From contig NZ_CP083809.1 of NCBI RefSeq assembly GCF_020149765.1, positions 2,976,001-3,040,000 of the forward strand: DNA of 64,000 bases, given 5' to 3'. Source of the stretch: Pantoea agglomerans (GTDB lineage Bacteria > Pseudomonadota > Gammaproteobacteria > Enterobacterales > Enterobacteriaceae). The notes beneath the pieces were generated by a model, which was given only the letters and a program-made list of their open reading frames with translations, was not told the DNA's origin and ran no database searches. A program made the position numbers and the translations under genes. Positions 18,628-27,054 of the stretch are shown piece by piece. How positions within the stretch are numbered: the stretch's first letter is position 1; every line of letters begins with the position of its first letter.

Positions 18628-21600
18628 ATGGCTAAGTTCTTTATCGATCGCCCCATCTTTGCGTGGGTAATCGCCATCATCGTGATGCTGGCGGGTGCGC
18701 TATCGATTCTTAAGCTGCCGATCGAGCAATATCCCAACGTTGCTCCGCCGGCCGTGCAGATTCGTGCCGCCTATCCGGGCGCCGATGCGAAAACGCTGCA
18801 GGACTCCGTAACGCAGGTTATCGAACAGAATATGAACGGTATTGATGGGCTGATGTACTTCTCATCAAACAGTGACTCTTCCGGTAACCTGCAGCTGACC
18901 CTGAGCTTTGAATCCGGCACCGATCCCGATATCGCGCAGGTCCAGGTGCAGAACAAACTGCAGCTGGCGATGCCGCTGCTGCCGCAGGAAGTGCAGCAGC
19001 AGGGTATTCAGGTGCAGAAATCCTCCAGCAGCTTCCTGATGGTGGCGGGTTTCGTCAGCGATGACGGTTCAATGACCCAGAACGATATCTCCGATTTCGT
19101 TGCGTCAACCTTTAAAGACCCCATCAGCCGTACCGCGGGCGTCGGCGATACCCAGATCTTCGGTGCGCAGTATGCGATGCGTATCTGGATGGATCCGGCA
19201 AAGCTGAATAACTATCAGCTGACGCCGGTCGACGTCATCAGCGCCATTAACACCCAGAACGCCCAGGTCGCAGCGGGTCAGCTGGGTGGGGCACCTGCCG
19301 CGCCGAACCAGCAGCTCAACGCTTCAATCATTGCGCAGACGCGTCTGACCTCGACCGATGAGTTCGGCAAAATTCTGCTGAAGGTGAACACCGACGGTTC
19401 GCAGGTTCGCCTGCGCGACGTGGCGAAAATCGAGCTGGGCGGCGAGAACTACGAGGTTATCGCGCGCTATAACGGTAAACCGGCTTCCGGTATCGGTATC
19501 AAGCTGGCGACCGGCGCGAACGCGCTCGATACCGCCAACGCGGTGAAGGCGGAGCTGGGCAAACTGCAGTCGACCTTCCCGGCCGGCCTGAAAGTGGTTT
19601 ATCCCTATGACACCACGCCGTTCGTTAAGATCTCTATCTTTGAAGTGGTCAAAACCCTGTTTGAAGCGATCGTGCTGGTGTTCCTGGTCATGTATCTCTT
19701 CCTGCAGAACTTCCGCGCCACCCTGATCCCAACCATCGCGGTACCGGTTGTGCTGCTCGGTACGTTTGCCATCATCAGCGCCTTCGGCTACTCGATAAAC
19801 ACGCTGACGATGTTCGGTATGGTGCTCGCCATCGGCCTGCTGGTGGATGACGCCATCGTGGTAGTTGAGAACGTTGAGCGCGTGATGGCCGAAGAGGGGC
19901 TGCCGCCTAAAGAGGCGACGAAGCGTTCGATGGAGCAGATTCAGGGCGCGCTGGTCGGTATTGCGCTGGTGCTCTCGGCGGTCTTTATCCCGATGGCCTT
20001 CTTCGGCGGCTCCACCGGGGTTATCTATCGCCAGTTCTCCATCACCATCGTTTCTGCGATGGCGCTGTCGGTGCTGGTGGCGTTAATCCTGACGCCGGCG
20101 CTCTGCGCCACGATGCTGAAGCCGATCAAAAAAGGCGATCACGGCAAAACCACCGGTTTCTTCGGCTGGTTTAACCGCCTGTTTGACAAGAGCACCAACC
20201 ACTACGTCGACAGCGTTGGCCATATCGTGCGCAGCACCGGCCGCTATCTGGTGATCTATCTGGTAATCGTGGTGGGTATGGCCTATCTGTTCCTGCGCCT
20301 CCCCTCCTCGTTCCTGCCGGAAGAGGATCAGGGCCTGCTGCTCGCTCAGGCGCAGCTGCCTGCGGGCGCGACGCAAGAGCGTACGCAGAAGGTCATGGAT
20401 CAGATTACTGATTACTTCCTTAATAAAGAGAAGGACAGCGTCAAGTCGGTGTTTACCGTTAACGGCTTCGGCTTCTCCGGCCGTGGTCAGAACACCGGTA
20501 TCGCCTTCGTCAGCCTGAAACCCTGGGATGAACGCAGCAACAGCGATCTGAAGGTGCCGGCTATCGCCGGTCGCGCTATGGTCGCGCTGGGCCAGATCAA
20601 AGATGCGTCAGTGTTCCCGTTCAACCTGCCGGCGATTATCGAGCTGGGGAACGCGACCGGCTTCGACTTTGAGCTGATCGACCAGAACAACCTTGGTCAT
20701 GAAAAACTGACCGAAGCGCGTAACCAGCTGCTGGGCATGGTGGCGCAGCACTCCGATACGCTGGTGGGCGTGCGTCCCAACGGCCTGGAAGATACGCCGC
20801 AGTACAAACTGACTATCGATCAGGAAAAAGCGCAGGCGCTGGGAGTATCGATCTCCGATATCAACACCACGCTCGGCGCAGCCTGGGGCGGCTCTTACGT
20901 CAATGACTTTATCGATCGCGGTCGCGTGAAGAAGGTCTACGTAATGGGCGAAGCGAAAGACCGTATGCTGCCGGACGACATCAGCAAATGGTATGTGCGC
21001 AACAGCAGCGGCAATATGGTGCCCTTCTCCGCCTTCTCATCGGCGAAGTGGCAGTACGGCTCGCCGCGTCTGGAGCGCTATAACGGCCTGCCGTCAATGG
21101 AGATTCTGGGCCAGGCTGCGCCAGGCAAAAGCTCCGGCGACGCGATGAACCTGATGGAAGAGCTGGCGTCGAAACTGCCTGCGGGCATCGGCTATGACTG
21201 GACAGGCATGTCCTATCAGGAACGCCTCTCCGGCAACCAGGCGCCTGCGCTCTACGCCATCTCGCTGATTGTGGTCTTCCTCTGTCTGGCAGCGCTCTAT
21301 GAGAGCTGGTCGATTCCGTTCTCAGTTATGCTGGTGGTGCCGCTCGGGGTTATCGGCGCGCTGATCTTTACCACGCTGCGCGGACTGAGTAACGACGTTT
21401 ACTTCGTGGTAGGTCTGTTGACCACCGTCGGGCTGTCGGCCAAGAACGCCATTCTGATCGTCGAATTCGCCAAGGATTTGATGGAGAAAGAGGGCAAAGG
21501 CCTGGTGGAAGCGACGCTGGAAGCCTGTCGTATGCGTCTGCGTCCGATTCTGATGACCTCGCTGGCCTTTATTCTCGGCGTGTTGCCGCTGGCGATCAGC

Positions 21601-21783
21601 ACCGGCGCAGGTTCCGGCGCGCAGAACGCCGTCGGTACCGGCGTAATGGGCGGGATGGTCACGGCGACCGCGCTGGCGATATTCTTCGTTCCGGTGTTCT
21701 TCGTGGTGGTGCGCCGCCGCTTCGGCAAGAACAAATCGGAGCTGGAAAAAGGTCATCCGACCGAACAGAACCATCAGCATTAA
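18628..21783 (+). CDS. acrB: AcrB RND multidrug efflux transporter
   Basis: Proton-driven inner-membrane pump of 1051 residues (E. coli 1049). Twelve membrane segments and two large periplasmic loops are evident. The proton-relay aspartates are in [18 protein letters not shown] (about 407-408), and the partner lysine is in [18 protein letters not shown]. The C-terminus ends [14 protein letters not shown] with the histidine-rich tail seen in E. coli. GGAGCCGTTGATAC precedes the ATG. It is followed by a strong terminator and forms an operon with acrA. Confidence 0.98.
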   Translation: MAKFFIDRPIFAWVIAIIVMLAGALSILKLPIEQYPNVAPPAVQIRAAYPGADAKTLQDSVTQVIEQNMNGIDGLMYFSSNSDSSGNLQLTLSFESGTDPDIAQVQVQNKLQLAMPLLPQEVQQQGIQVQKSSSSFLMVAGFVSDDGSMTQNDISDFVASTFKDPISRTAGVGDTQIFGAQYAMRIWMDPAKLNNYQLTPVDVISAINTQNAQVAAGQLGGAPAAPNQQLNASIIAQTRLTSTDEFGKILLKVNTDGSQVRLRDVAKIELGGENYEVIARYNGKPASGIGIKLATGANALDTANAVKAELGKLQSTFPAGLKVVYPYDTTPFVKISIFEVVKTLFEAIVLVFLVMYLFLQNFRATLIPTIAVPVVLLGTFAIISAFGYSINTLTMFGMVLAIGLLVDDAIVVVENVERVMAEEGLPPKEATKRSMEQIQGALVGIALVLSAVFIPMAFFGGSTGVIYRQFSITIVSAMALSVLVALILTPALCATMLKPIKKGDHGKTTGFFGWFNRLFDKSTNHYVDSVGHIVRSTGRYLVIYLVIVVGMAYLFLRLPSSFLPEEDQGLLLAQAQLPAGATQERTQKVMDQITDYFLNKEKDSVKSVFTVNGFGFSGRGQNTGIAFVSLKPWDERSNSDLKVPAIAGRAMVALGQIKDASVFPFNLPAIIELGNATGFDFELIDQNNLGHEKLTEARNQLLGMVAQHSDTLVGVRPNGLEDTPQYKLTIDQEKAQALGVSISDINTTLGAAWGGSYVNDFIDRGRVKKVYVMGEAKDRMLPDDISKWYVRNSSGNMVPFSAFSSAKWQYGSPRLERYNGLPSMEILGQAAPGKSSGDAMNLMEELASKLPAGIGYDWTGMSYQERLSGNQAPALYAISLIVVFLCLAALYESWSIPFSVMLVVPLGVIGALIFTTLRGLSNDVYFVVGLLTTVGLSAKNAILIVEFAKDLMEKEGKGLVEATLEACRMRLRPILMTSLAFILGVLPLAISTGAGSGAQNAVGTGVMGGMVTATALAIFFVPVFFVVVRRRFGKNKSELEKGHPTEQNHQH

Positions 21784-21798
21784 TCTTTGCTGAATGAT

Positions 21799-21824
21799 AA
21801 AAGGCCGCGCAAGCGGCCTTTTTT
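21799..21824 (+). terminator. acrAB terminator
   Basis: AAAGGCCGC GCAA GCGGCC followed by TTTTTT, 16 bp after the acrB stop. The same 24-nt hairpin sequence occurs after ppiD (40204-40227). Confidence 0.93.
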
Positions 21825-21870
21825 ATGGGTGTTGCGCCAGCACGGACAGCTTCCCCAGTGACAAAAAAAC

Positions 21871-21963
21871 TCAAGCCGCCTCCCCCTTCTTCACCAGCCA
21901 GCCTGGGTTTCCACCAAAAGAGTGGGCAAAAGCTCCGATCGCCCTGGCCAGCATGGGTTGCAT
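21871..21963 (-). CDS. possible 30-residue small ORF divergent from the rpmE2 Zur box
   Basis: The 160 bp between the acrB terminator and the Zur box hold a minus-strand frame starting MQPMLARAIGAFAHSFGGNP and ending GWLVKKGEAA, then TGA and a T-rich stretch (GAGTTTTTTTG). The ATG lies 24 bp from the Zur-like palindrome, so it could be Zur-controlled. There is no clear ribosome site, and a second overlapping 30-codon frame from the ATG at 21982 exists. It could equally be non-coding. Confidence 0.25.
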   Translation of the reverse strand: MQPMLARAIGAFAHSFGGNPGWLVKKGEAA

Positions 21964-21986
21964 TTCGCGTCGCCGCGCGCCATAAT

Positions 21987-22010
21987 AATGTTACTTTATA
22001 ACATAACATT
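21987..22010. promoter_or_regulatory. Zur-like operator before rpmE2-rpmJ2
   Basis: AATGTTACTTTATAACATAA is a near match to the enterobacterial Zur box (AATGTTATANTATAACATT, three mismatches), with a further TAACATT arm next to it. It ends 11 bp before the rpmE2 start. Zinc-loaded Zur would block the start region. Confidence 0.78.
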
Positions 22011-22021
22011 TGCGAGGCGTT

Positions 22022-22273
22022 ATGAAACCGAATATCCATCCTGATTACCGTCCGGTGGTGTTCCACGACACGACCGTCGATAAATATTTCAAAATCGGCT
22101 CCACCATTAAAACGGAGCGCACTATCGAGTTTGAAGGCGAGACCCTGCCCTATATGACGCTGGACGTCTCGTCCGCTTCTCACCCCTATTACACCGGCAA
22201 GCAGAAAGAGTTTGCTAAAGAGGGCAGCGCCGCGCGCTTCAACCAGCGCTTTGGTCGCTTTCTTAAAAAATAA
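22022..22273 (+). CDS. rpmE2: zinc-independent ribosomal protein L31 type B
   Basis: An 83-residue paralogue of L31 (YkgM type) that replaces the zinc-ribbon form when zinc is scarce, freeing zinc. It starts [20 protein letters not shown], includes [19 protein letters not shown] and ends [12 protein letters not shown]. It lacks the CxxC zinc ligands of the normal form. The ATG at 22022 follows GAGGCGTT; an in-frame ATG at 22010 falls inside the Zur box region and is rejected. rpmJ2 follows after 11 bp, and a Zur-like operator precedes it. Confidence 0.95.
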   Translation: MKPNIHPDYRPVVFHDTTVDKYFKIGSTIKTERTIEFEGETLPYMTLDVSSASHPYYTGKQKEFAKEGSAARFNQRFGRFLKK

Positions 22274-22284
22274 GGTCGCTGAAG

Positions 22285-22425
22285 ATGCAGGTATTAAATT
22301 CGCTGGCGTCGGCCAGAAAACGTCATAAGGATTGCAAAGTCGTGCGCCGTCACGGTCGCGTTTTTGTCATTTGCAAATCGAATCCGCGCTTTAAGGCGGT
22401 ACAGGGAAGAAAGAAAAAACGTTAG
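22285..22425 (+). CDS. rpmJ2: ribosomal protein L36 type B
   Basis: A 46-residue paralogue of L36 (YkgO type). The product runs [20 protein letters not shown] to [15 protein letters not shown]. Only two cysteines remain (positions 17 and 30), so the zinc-binding set of the standard L36 is incomplete, as expected for the zinc-starvation form. It is co-transcribed with rpmE2 and ends before a strong terminator. Confidence 0.94.
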   Translation: MQVLNSLASARKRHKDCKVVRRHGRVFVICKSNPRFKAVQGRKKKR

Positions 22426-22442
22426 AAGGTGTCGTGATAACT

Positions 22443-22468
22443 GGCCGGGGAATTCCCCGGCCTTTTTT
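22443..22468 (+). terminator. terminator of rpmE2-rpmJ2
   Basis: GGCCGGGGAATTCCCCGGCC, a perfect 20-bp palindrome followed by six T. It reaches the stop codon of the convergent zinc-binding protein gene. Confidence 0.92.
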
Positions 22469-23345
22469 ATTTCATGCTGCGGATCATGGCGTCGACATTG
22501 TGGCGGAACGCCGCGACATAGGTGGGCGCCGGGCCAGAAGGCTGCGACAGCGCCTCTGGATAAAGCTCGCCGCCGGGCTGGGCGCCGGTTGCGCTGGCGA
22601 TCTGTTTCACCAGGCGCGGATCGGTCTGGTTTTCAATAAAGTAGCTGTGAATATGCTCGGCCTTGAGCTGCCTGATCAGCCCGCCGACCTCGCTGGCGCT
22701 CGCCTCCGATTCGGTAGAGAAGCCGACCGGTGCCAGGAAGGTCACGCCGTAGCGCTGCCCGAAATAGCCGAACGCATCGTGACTGGTGAGCACCTTGCGC
22801 TTCGCCACCGGTATCGCCGCAAAGGCGGTTTTTGCCCAGCCATCCAGCGTCTGCAGCTGTTCGATATAATGTTCACCGCTGCGGCGAATAGCCTCGGCGT
22901 CTTGCGGATCGGCCTTGATCAGCGCGTTCATCACATTGGTGGCGTAGATAACCCCGTTGCGCATGCTATTCCACGCGTGGGGATCGGTAACGCTCTTGCC
23001 ATCCTCTTCCATACTGCGCGTCGCCACTCCGCGCGAGGCGACCACCGCGTCGCCTTTGTAGCCCGAAGCGCTCACCAGCCGATCCATCCAGCCCTCAAGC
23101 CCCAGGCCGCTTACGAATACCAGATCCGCACCAGCCAGCGCCTGGCTGTCCTGCGGCGTCGGCTCGAAGGTATGGGGATCGCCATTCGGCCCGACCAGCG
23201 ACTTCACGTTAACGTGCTCGCCCCCCACCTGCTTTACGATATCCGCCAGTACGGTAAAGCTGGCGACAACGTTCACGGTTTTCGCCATGGATAACGGGCT
23301 GATCAGCAGCGCGCCGATCGCCATGCTCAATGATAACGTCTTCAT
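22467..23345 (-). CDS. zinc/metal ABC transporter substrate-binding protein (cluster A-I, ZnuA-like)
   Basis: Periplasmic metal-binding lipocalin-free clamp protein of 292 residues. It has a signal peptide (MKTLSLSMAIGALLISPLSMA) followed by KTVNVVASFTVLADIVKQVG. Metal ligands expected of the family are visible: His in GDPHTFEP, His in TDPHAWNSM, His in LTSHDAFGYF and Asp/Glu in IENQTDPR. It lacks the long histidine-rich loop of ZnuA, so it is a second-type zinc (less likely manganese) binder. AGGGGTATTT precedes the ATG. It is the last gene of a four-gene operon reading from the Zur box at 24962; I do not assign a symbol. Confidence 0.9.
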   Translation of the reverse strand: MKTLSLSMAIGALLISPLSMAKTVNVVASFTVLADIVKQVGGEHVNVKSLVGPNGDPHTFEPTPQDSQALAGADLVFVSGLGLEGWMDRLVSASGYKGDAVVASRGVATRSMEEDGKSVTDPHAWNSMRNGVIYATNVMNALIKADPQDAEAIRRSGEHYIEQLQTLDGWAKTAFAAIPVAKRKVLTSHDAFGYFGQRYGVTFLAPVGFSTESEASASEVGGLIRQLKAEHIHSYFIENQTDPRLVKQIASATGAQPGGELYPEALSQPSGPAPTYVAAFRHNVDAMIRSMK

Positions 23346-23357
23346 AAATACCCCTGT

Positions 23358-24197
23358 TTAATGGCGGCGCAAAATGCCGCCGCATGGTCCTGCCAGAATG
23401 GAAAGAAAAAAGAGCAGCGCGGCGCTCAGCACCACCGCCGGCCCCGCCGGCAGCGAGAAGCGCCAGGAGAGCATCAGCCCGATCGCGGCGGCGGCGATCG
23501 CCAGCGCCATCGCAGTGGCCAGCATCCATGCCAGATGTCGGCTCCAGAAACGGGCGCTGGCGGCAGGCAGCATCATCAGCCCGACCGACATCAGGGTGCC
23601 GAGCACCTGAAAGCCCGCTACCAGGTTGAGCACCACCAGCATCAGAAACAGCCCATGCACCAGCGGTGCGCTCCATTTGCCCTGCGCGCGCAGAAAATCG
23701 GGATCGAAAGCGTCAATTACCAGCGGACGATAGATAATTGCCAGCATCAGCAGAGTAAAGGCGGCGATGGCGCCGACCAGCAGCAGCGCCGGGTTATCTA
23801 CCGCCAGCAGCGAACCGAACAGCACGTGCAGCAGATCGACGCTTGATCCGCGCAGCGATACCAGCGTGACGCCCAGCGCCAGCGAGCCCAGATAGAAGCC
23901 GGCAAAGCTGGCATCCTCTTTTAACGGCGTGTAGCGGCTTACCGCCCCTGAGAGCAGCGCCACCGCCAGCCCGGCGATAAGCCCGCCGATGCCCATCGCC
24001 ACCAGCGACAGGCCCGAAATCAGGTAGCCGATGGCCGCCCCGGGCAAGACCGCGTGCGACAGCGCATCGCCAATCAGGCTCATGCGGCGCAGCGATAAAA
24101 AGACGCCGAGCGGCGTAGCGCTGACCGCCAGCGCCACGCAGGCGACAAGGGCGCGCCGCATAAAGCCAAATTCAATAAAAGGCTGAATCAGCGTCAT
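23358..24197 (-). CDS. zinc/metal ABC transporter permease (ABC-3 family)
   Basis: Inner-membrane channel of 279 residues with about eight hydrophobic segments. Family motifs are present: LSLRRMSLIGDALSHAVLPG near residue 30-50, then FGSLLAVDNPALL and GTLMSVGLMMLPAASARFW. Its ATG overlaps the stop of the ATPase gene (ATGA), and the substrate-binding gene starts 12 bp downstream, showing a tightly coupled operon. Confidence 0.92.
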   Translation of the reverse strand: MTLIQPFIEFGFMRRALVACVALAVSATPLGVFLSLRRMSLIGDALSHAVLPGAAIGYLISGLSLVAMGIGGLIAGLAVALLSGAVSRYTPLKEDASFAGFYLGSLALGVTLVSLRGSSVDLLHVLFGSLLAVDNPALLLVGAIAAFTLLMLAIIYRPLVIDAFDPDFLRAQGKWSAPLVHGLFLMLVVLNLVAGFQVLGTLMSVGLMMLPAASARFWSRHLAWMLATAMALAIAAAAIGLMLSWRFSLPAGPAVVLSAALLFFLSILAGPCGGILRRH

Positions 24198-24850
24198 GAG
24201 GCCAGGCTCCGCGGCGCGACCGGCACTTCGCTGACCGCCTCGTCCAGCGACAGCACCTCGCTGAAATAGCGCGCCACCAGCGGTCGGTCGTGCAGCACCA
24301 CCAGCAGCGTGGTACCTGCCTGCTGCTGCTGTTGCAGGATCGACATCAGCAGCGTCACCGTTTTGCTGTCGATACCGTTAAAAGGTTCATCCAGCAGCCA
24401 CAGCGGGCTACGCTGCAGCAGCAGGCGGGCGAAAAGCACGCGCTGCAGCTGGCCTCCCGACAGCGTGGCGGGCTGCGCGCTGGCGAAATCGCGCATCTGA
24501 ACCGCATCCAGCGCCTGGTCGATCTCCTGCCGCATGCTGCGGCTGATGCCGCCGAACCAGCCGCAGCGCGGCCAGCAGCCTATCGACACTAGCTCAAATA
24601 CGGTTAACGGAAAGCGCGTCTCCAGTTCGCTGCGCTGCGGCATCCAGCCGATAGCCTTCTGAGGAAGCTGCAGATCGCACCTTCCGGCCACCGGTTTTAT
24701 CAGTCCGGCAATGGTTTTCAGCAGCGTCGATTTACCGCTGCCGTTGGCGCCGATCAGCGCCGTCATGCTTCCGGAGGCTAATTCGGCATCAATAACCGGC
24801 GTCACCGCTCTGTTTTGATAGCCCGCCTGCAGCCGGTTAAAACGCATCAT
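24194..24850 (-). CDS. zinc/metal ABC transporter ATP-binding protein
   Basis: A 218-residue ATPase. Walker A is GANGSGKST, the signature is LSGGQLQRVLFARLLLQ, Walker B is LWLLDEPFNGID and the switch is VVLHDRPL. The Q-loop reads WMPQRSELETRFPLTV, as in metal-uptake ATPases. The start at 24850 is chosen because its ATG overlaps the stop of the preceding small ORF as ATGA; the ATG at 24865 would overlap that ORF by 19 bp. It is translationally coupled both upstream and downstream. Confidence 0.9.
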   Translation of the reverse strand: MMRFNRLQAGYQNRAVTPVIDAELASGSMTALIGANGSGKSTLLKTIAGLIKPVAGRCDLQLPQKAIGWMPQRSELETRFPLTVFELVSIGCWPRCGWFGGISRSMRQEIDQALDAVQMRDFASAQPATLSGGQLQRVLFARLLLQRSPLWLLDEPFNGIDSKTVTLLMSILQQQQQAGTTLLVVLHDRPLVARYFSEVLSLDEAVSEVPVAPRSLAS

Positions 24851-24951
24851 GATGCGACTCCCCACGCTATCGCCAGCGCCAGCAGAGCGATAATGAACAA
24901 GGCAACCGCGACTCTTCCGCCCAGCGAAAGCAGCATTCCACTTTGACTCAT
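24847..24951 (-). CDS. 34-residue single-pass membrane peptide heading the zinc transporter operon
   Basis: Start MSQSGMLLSLGGRVAVALFI, end IALLALAIAWGVAS. It has one hydrophobic helix of about 22 residues after a short polar N-terminus with an arginine. The stop overlaps the ATPase start (ATGA), the same coupling used by the next gene pair. The ATG lies 10 bp from the Zur-like palindrome. The ribosome site is weak (GAG, 7 nt upstream) and the leader would be very short. I do not recognise a family. It may act as an accessory transporter peptide or as a coupling leader. Confidence 0.6.
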   Translation of the reverse strand: MSQSGMLLSLGGRVAVALFIIALLALAIAWGVAS

Positions 24952-24961
24952 GATTAACTCA

Positions 24962-24977
24962 TTATGTTATAACATAA
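24962..24977. promoter_or_regulatory. Zur-like operator of the zinc transporter operon
   Basis: TTATGTTATAACATAA is a perfect 16-bp palindrome matching the core of the Zur box, 10 bp upstream of the first ORF. Together with the site at 21987 it suggests one zinc-starvation regulon bracketing the island. Confidence 0.8.
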
Positions 24978-25154
24978 CAACAATCTACCGCATATTGAGA
25001 TTGGGACGTGCAGGTAATATGTTTCAAAAGGTATCAGCAGCGCGTTTTCGCTCAGCAAATCGGCATGCCATTTATCTGATTCACTGAGGAAAAAGCCTTT
25101 ATGAATAACAACAATAGATTTTGTCGTTAAAAGAGGCGTTGCAAAGTGGTTGCA

Positions 25155-25588
25155 CAAGTCTAATGATCGGTTTAACAATCTACTGAAGCGGTAAATGAAA
25201 TGTCTCTGCAGCTTGAAAGCAATATCAACCCGGAAAACCCGACCGTCCCAGAATTAACGGCGTTTATCCAACGGAATATTCCCAAAATAGCACAACCTCT
25301 GGCAGGTGATTTGCACTGGTATTCACCACATGCACAGTTAGTTCCAGAGAGTTTTAAAATAAAGTCTGTTGAAAAGTTAGCCAGTAATCGTTTTAAAATG
25401 CTTTATCAATTTGACGGGCATATATTTAGTCCTTGTCTGGATTTAAATGAAGTTTTTACCCGTGAAGAGCAGGTTCTGTTTCAGGTTCTGCCCGGCAGGC
25501 TTGAGTTTGAGCTGATAGCCAACCAGCAACCCTCCCCCGCCGACGAATTGTAATATTTGGTAATTGAGGTGAGCAAATCTAATGATTG
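25155..25588 (+). repeat. 15-bp direct repeat flanking the 25200-25553 gene
   Basis: CAAGTCTAATGATCG (25155-25169) and CAAATCTAATGATTG (25574-25588) match at 13 of 15 positions. One copy precedes the 117-residue gene and the other precedes tomB. It could be a shared regulatory site or the trace of a small duplication; it may be chance in AT-rich DNA. Confidence 0.35.
25200..25553 (+). CDS. hypothetical protein of 117 residues
   Basis: Not recognised. The protein is soluble and slightly acidic, with no signal peptide or membrane helix. Features include ELTAFIQRNIPKIAQPLAGD near the N-terminus, a central basic patch (FKIKSVEKLASNRFKMLYQF) and ILSPCLDLNEVF-like (IFSPCLDLNEVF) around residue 78. 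Base composition is visibly more AT-rich than the surrounding housekeeping genes, like tomB and hha next to it. The ribosome site is weak (GAAGCGG). Coding potential is supported by even codon use and full-length openness only. It sits between the zinc operon and tomB-hha in its own orientation with them, so transfer or rapid evolution is possible. Confidence 0.6.
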   Translation: MSLQLESNINPENPTVPELTAFIQRNIPKIAQPLAGDLHWYSPHAQLVPESFKIKSVEKLASNRFKMLYQFDGHIFSPCLDLNEVFTREEQVLFQVLPGRLEFELIANQQPSPADEL

Positions 25589-25701
25589 TGTTTTATATTT
25601 AATGTATCCCAAGCTTTGACCGCAATTCGTAATCACTTCCTGGCCGCTTAACCTTAACTCGCCGCGCAGCGGTATCCGTGCAAGCTATGGAGGGGAAAAA
25701 G

Positions 25702-26079
25702 ATGGACGAGTACTCACCGAAACGGCATGATATTGCCCAGCTTAAATTCCTGTGTGAGAACCTGTTTGACGAAAGTATGGCGACGCTGACCGACAGCCAT
25801 CACGGCTGGCTTAACGACCCGACTTCTGAGAACAATTTACAGCTTAATGATTTGATTGAGCACATTGCTTCTTTCACGATGAATTACAAAATAAAGCATG
25901 CTGAAGATGAAGATTTGATAACGCAGATCGACGACTATCTTGACGATACCTTTATGCTATTCACTAATTATGGTATCAACGCGCAGGATCTGAATCAGTG
26001 GCAGCGTTCCGCTCGACGCTTATTTAATCTGTTTAGCGAAGAGTGCGCTTTTCTTCAGCAACCCAGCCACTCCATTTAG
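25702..26079 (+). CDS. tomB: Hha toxicity modulator TomB (YbaJ)
   Basis: A 125-residue partner that counteracts Hha and affects biofilm formation and conjugation in E. coli. The N-terminus [20 protein letters not shown] and the core [20 protein letters not shown] are nearly identical to E. coli, while the last 20 residues diverge. The ATG at 25702 follows GGAGGGG; two upstream in-frame ATGs overlap that site. It is followed by hha after 23 bp, the classical antitoxin-like/toxin-like order. Confidence 0.96.
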   Translation: MDEYSPKRHDIAQLKFLCENLFDESMATLTDSHHGWLNDPTSENNLQLNDLIEHIASFTMNYKIKHAEDEDLITQIDDYLDDTFMLFTNYGINAQDLNQWQRSARRLFNLFSEECAFLQQPSHSI

Positions 26080-26102
26080 GTAAACATGAGACCGGTTTAT
26101 TT

Positions 26103-26321
26103 ATGAACGATAAAAATCTGACGAAAACTGATTATTTGATGCGGCTGAGACGCTGCCGATCGATCGATACGCTTGAGCGCGTAATTGAAAAGAATAAGTA
26201 TGAGTTATCTGATGATGAACTGGCGGTATTCTACTCTGCCGCCGACCATCGTCTTGCTGAACTGACGATGAATAAGCTTTACGACAAAGTCCCTGGTTCA
26301 GTATGGAAGTTTGTGCGTTAA
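26103..26321 (+). CDS. hha: haemolysin expression modulator Hha
   Basis: A 72-residue H-NS partner that tunes silencing of AT-rich and virulence genes. [20 protein letters not shown] and [20 protein letters not shown] are conserved and all helical; it has no DNA-binding fold of its own. It lies downstream of tomB in one operon. E. coli maa, which lies beyond hha, is missing here. Confidence 0.97.
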   Translation: MNDKNLTKTDYLMRLRRCRSIDTLERVIEKNKYELSDDELAVFYSAADHRLAELTMNKLYDKVPGSVWKFVR

Positions 26322-26439
26322 CACACTGTTTTTCCTTCCCGTTTGCTGCAACCCACCCGCTTTATTCTAAATAAATCTTTAACGCGCCATGGAGTGGCGG
26401 TTATGGGAGACGTCTGGGGATTTTTCGAGGGGAGAAAGT

Positions 26440-26552
26440 GGTGGAGGCCCTGCCAGCCACATCCCGGCACACGCGTCGCCTGCTGCGGCTGCTTCCTTCC
26501 GGACCTGACCGAGTTCACAAGTTAGCATTGCGGGAGGACCAACAGAGCCTCC
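26440..26552 (-). ncRNA. ffs: 4.5S RNA of the signal recognition particle
   Basis: The 113-nt minus-strand sequence begins GGAGGCTCTGTTGGTCCTCC and ends GGCAGGGCCTCCACC; the two ends pair. The apical domain GGTCAGGTCCGGAAGGAAGC that binds Ffh is intact. It forms the SRP with Ffh for co-translational targeting. Location between hha and atl matches E. coli. Ends are set by homology and could shift by a few bases. Confidence 0.96.
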
Positions 26553-26710
26553 ATTGACAAGCCCTCTTTCGAAGGCGGGGGCATTATCAGGGAAGCCCCC
26601 GCCAATTGCAAGCGCCGCCCGGATGACCGTTGTTTTCTTGAACAATGCGTCTCACCAGACGGCCACCTCGCTGTGCTACAGTAGCGTTTTTGCTTCTATG
26701 GAAGGCCAGT

Positions 26711-27022
26711 ATGGATCCCCAGGAGAATTTTCAGCAGCGCATATGGCATATTGTTGCCGCTATTCCCCCAGGTAAAGTCGCCACCTACGGCGATATCGCC
26801 CGCCTGGCGGGGTCGCCGCGCGCGGCGCGTCAGGTGGGCGGCGTTCTGCGTCGGCTGCCGCCCGGCAGCCAGCTCCCCTGGCATCGCGTCATTAACCGCC
26901 ACGGCGCAATCTCCCTGCAGGGTGACGATCTGCTCAGACAGCGCGACGCGCTGGCGGCGGAAGGCGTTGAAATCAGCGACGATGGCCGCATCGCGCTGGA
27001 CGCTTATCGCTGGCAGCCCTGA
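26711..27022 (+). CDS. atl: alkyltransferase-like protein Atl (YbaZ)
   Basis: Binds O6-alkylguanine in DNA and flags it for nucleotide excision repair. The 103-residue protein matches the DNA-binding half of O6-methylguanine methyltransferase (GKVATYGDIARLAGSPRAAR, QVGGVLRRLP). The active-site motif is PWHRVINRHG: tryptophan replaces the methyl-accepting cysteine, so it cannot repair directly. The ATG at 26711 follows GGAAGGCCAGT. E. coli has about 25 extra N-terminal residues; the upstream frame from 26645 does not resemble them. Confidence 0.94.
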   Translation: MDPQENFQQRIWHIVAAIPPGKVATYGDIARLAGSPRAARQVGGVLRRLPPGSQLPWHRVINRHGAISLQGDDLLRQRDALAAEGVEISDDGRIALDAYRWQP

Positions 27023-27024
27023 CA

Positions 27025-27044
27025 GCGGGGCGAGAGCGCCCCGC
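27025..27044. terminator. atl/ybaY convergent terminator hairpin
   Basis: GCGGGGCG AGAG CGCCCCGC, an 8-bp perfect stem between the two convergent stops, followed by TTCTCT on the plus strand. Confidence 0.65.
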
Positions 27045-27054
27045 TTCTCTCAGG

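Noticed and set aside
17472..18737. 421-codon minus-strand frame opposite acrA
   Set aside because: Antisense shadow of acrA with no ribosome site or recognisable domain.
25099..25128. Short frame MNNNNRFCR behind GAGGAAAAAGCC, possible leader peptide
   Set aside because: Good ribosome site but only nine codons, no downstream attenuator hairpin, and AT-rich chance is likely.
24954..25178. 74-codon minus-strand frame in the gap upstream of the zinc operon
   Set aside because: It runs through the Zur palindrome and the operon promoter, has no ribosome site and shows no protein-like pattern.
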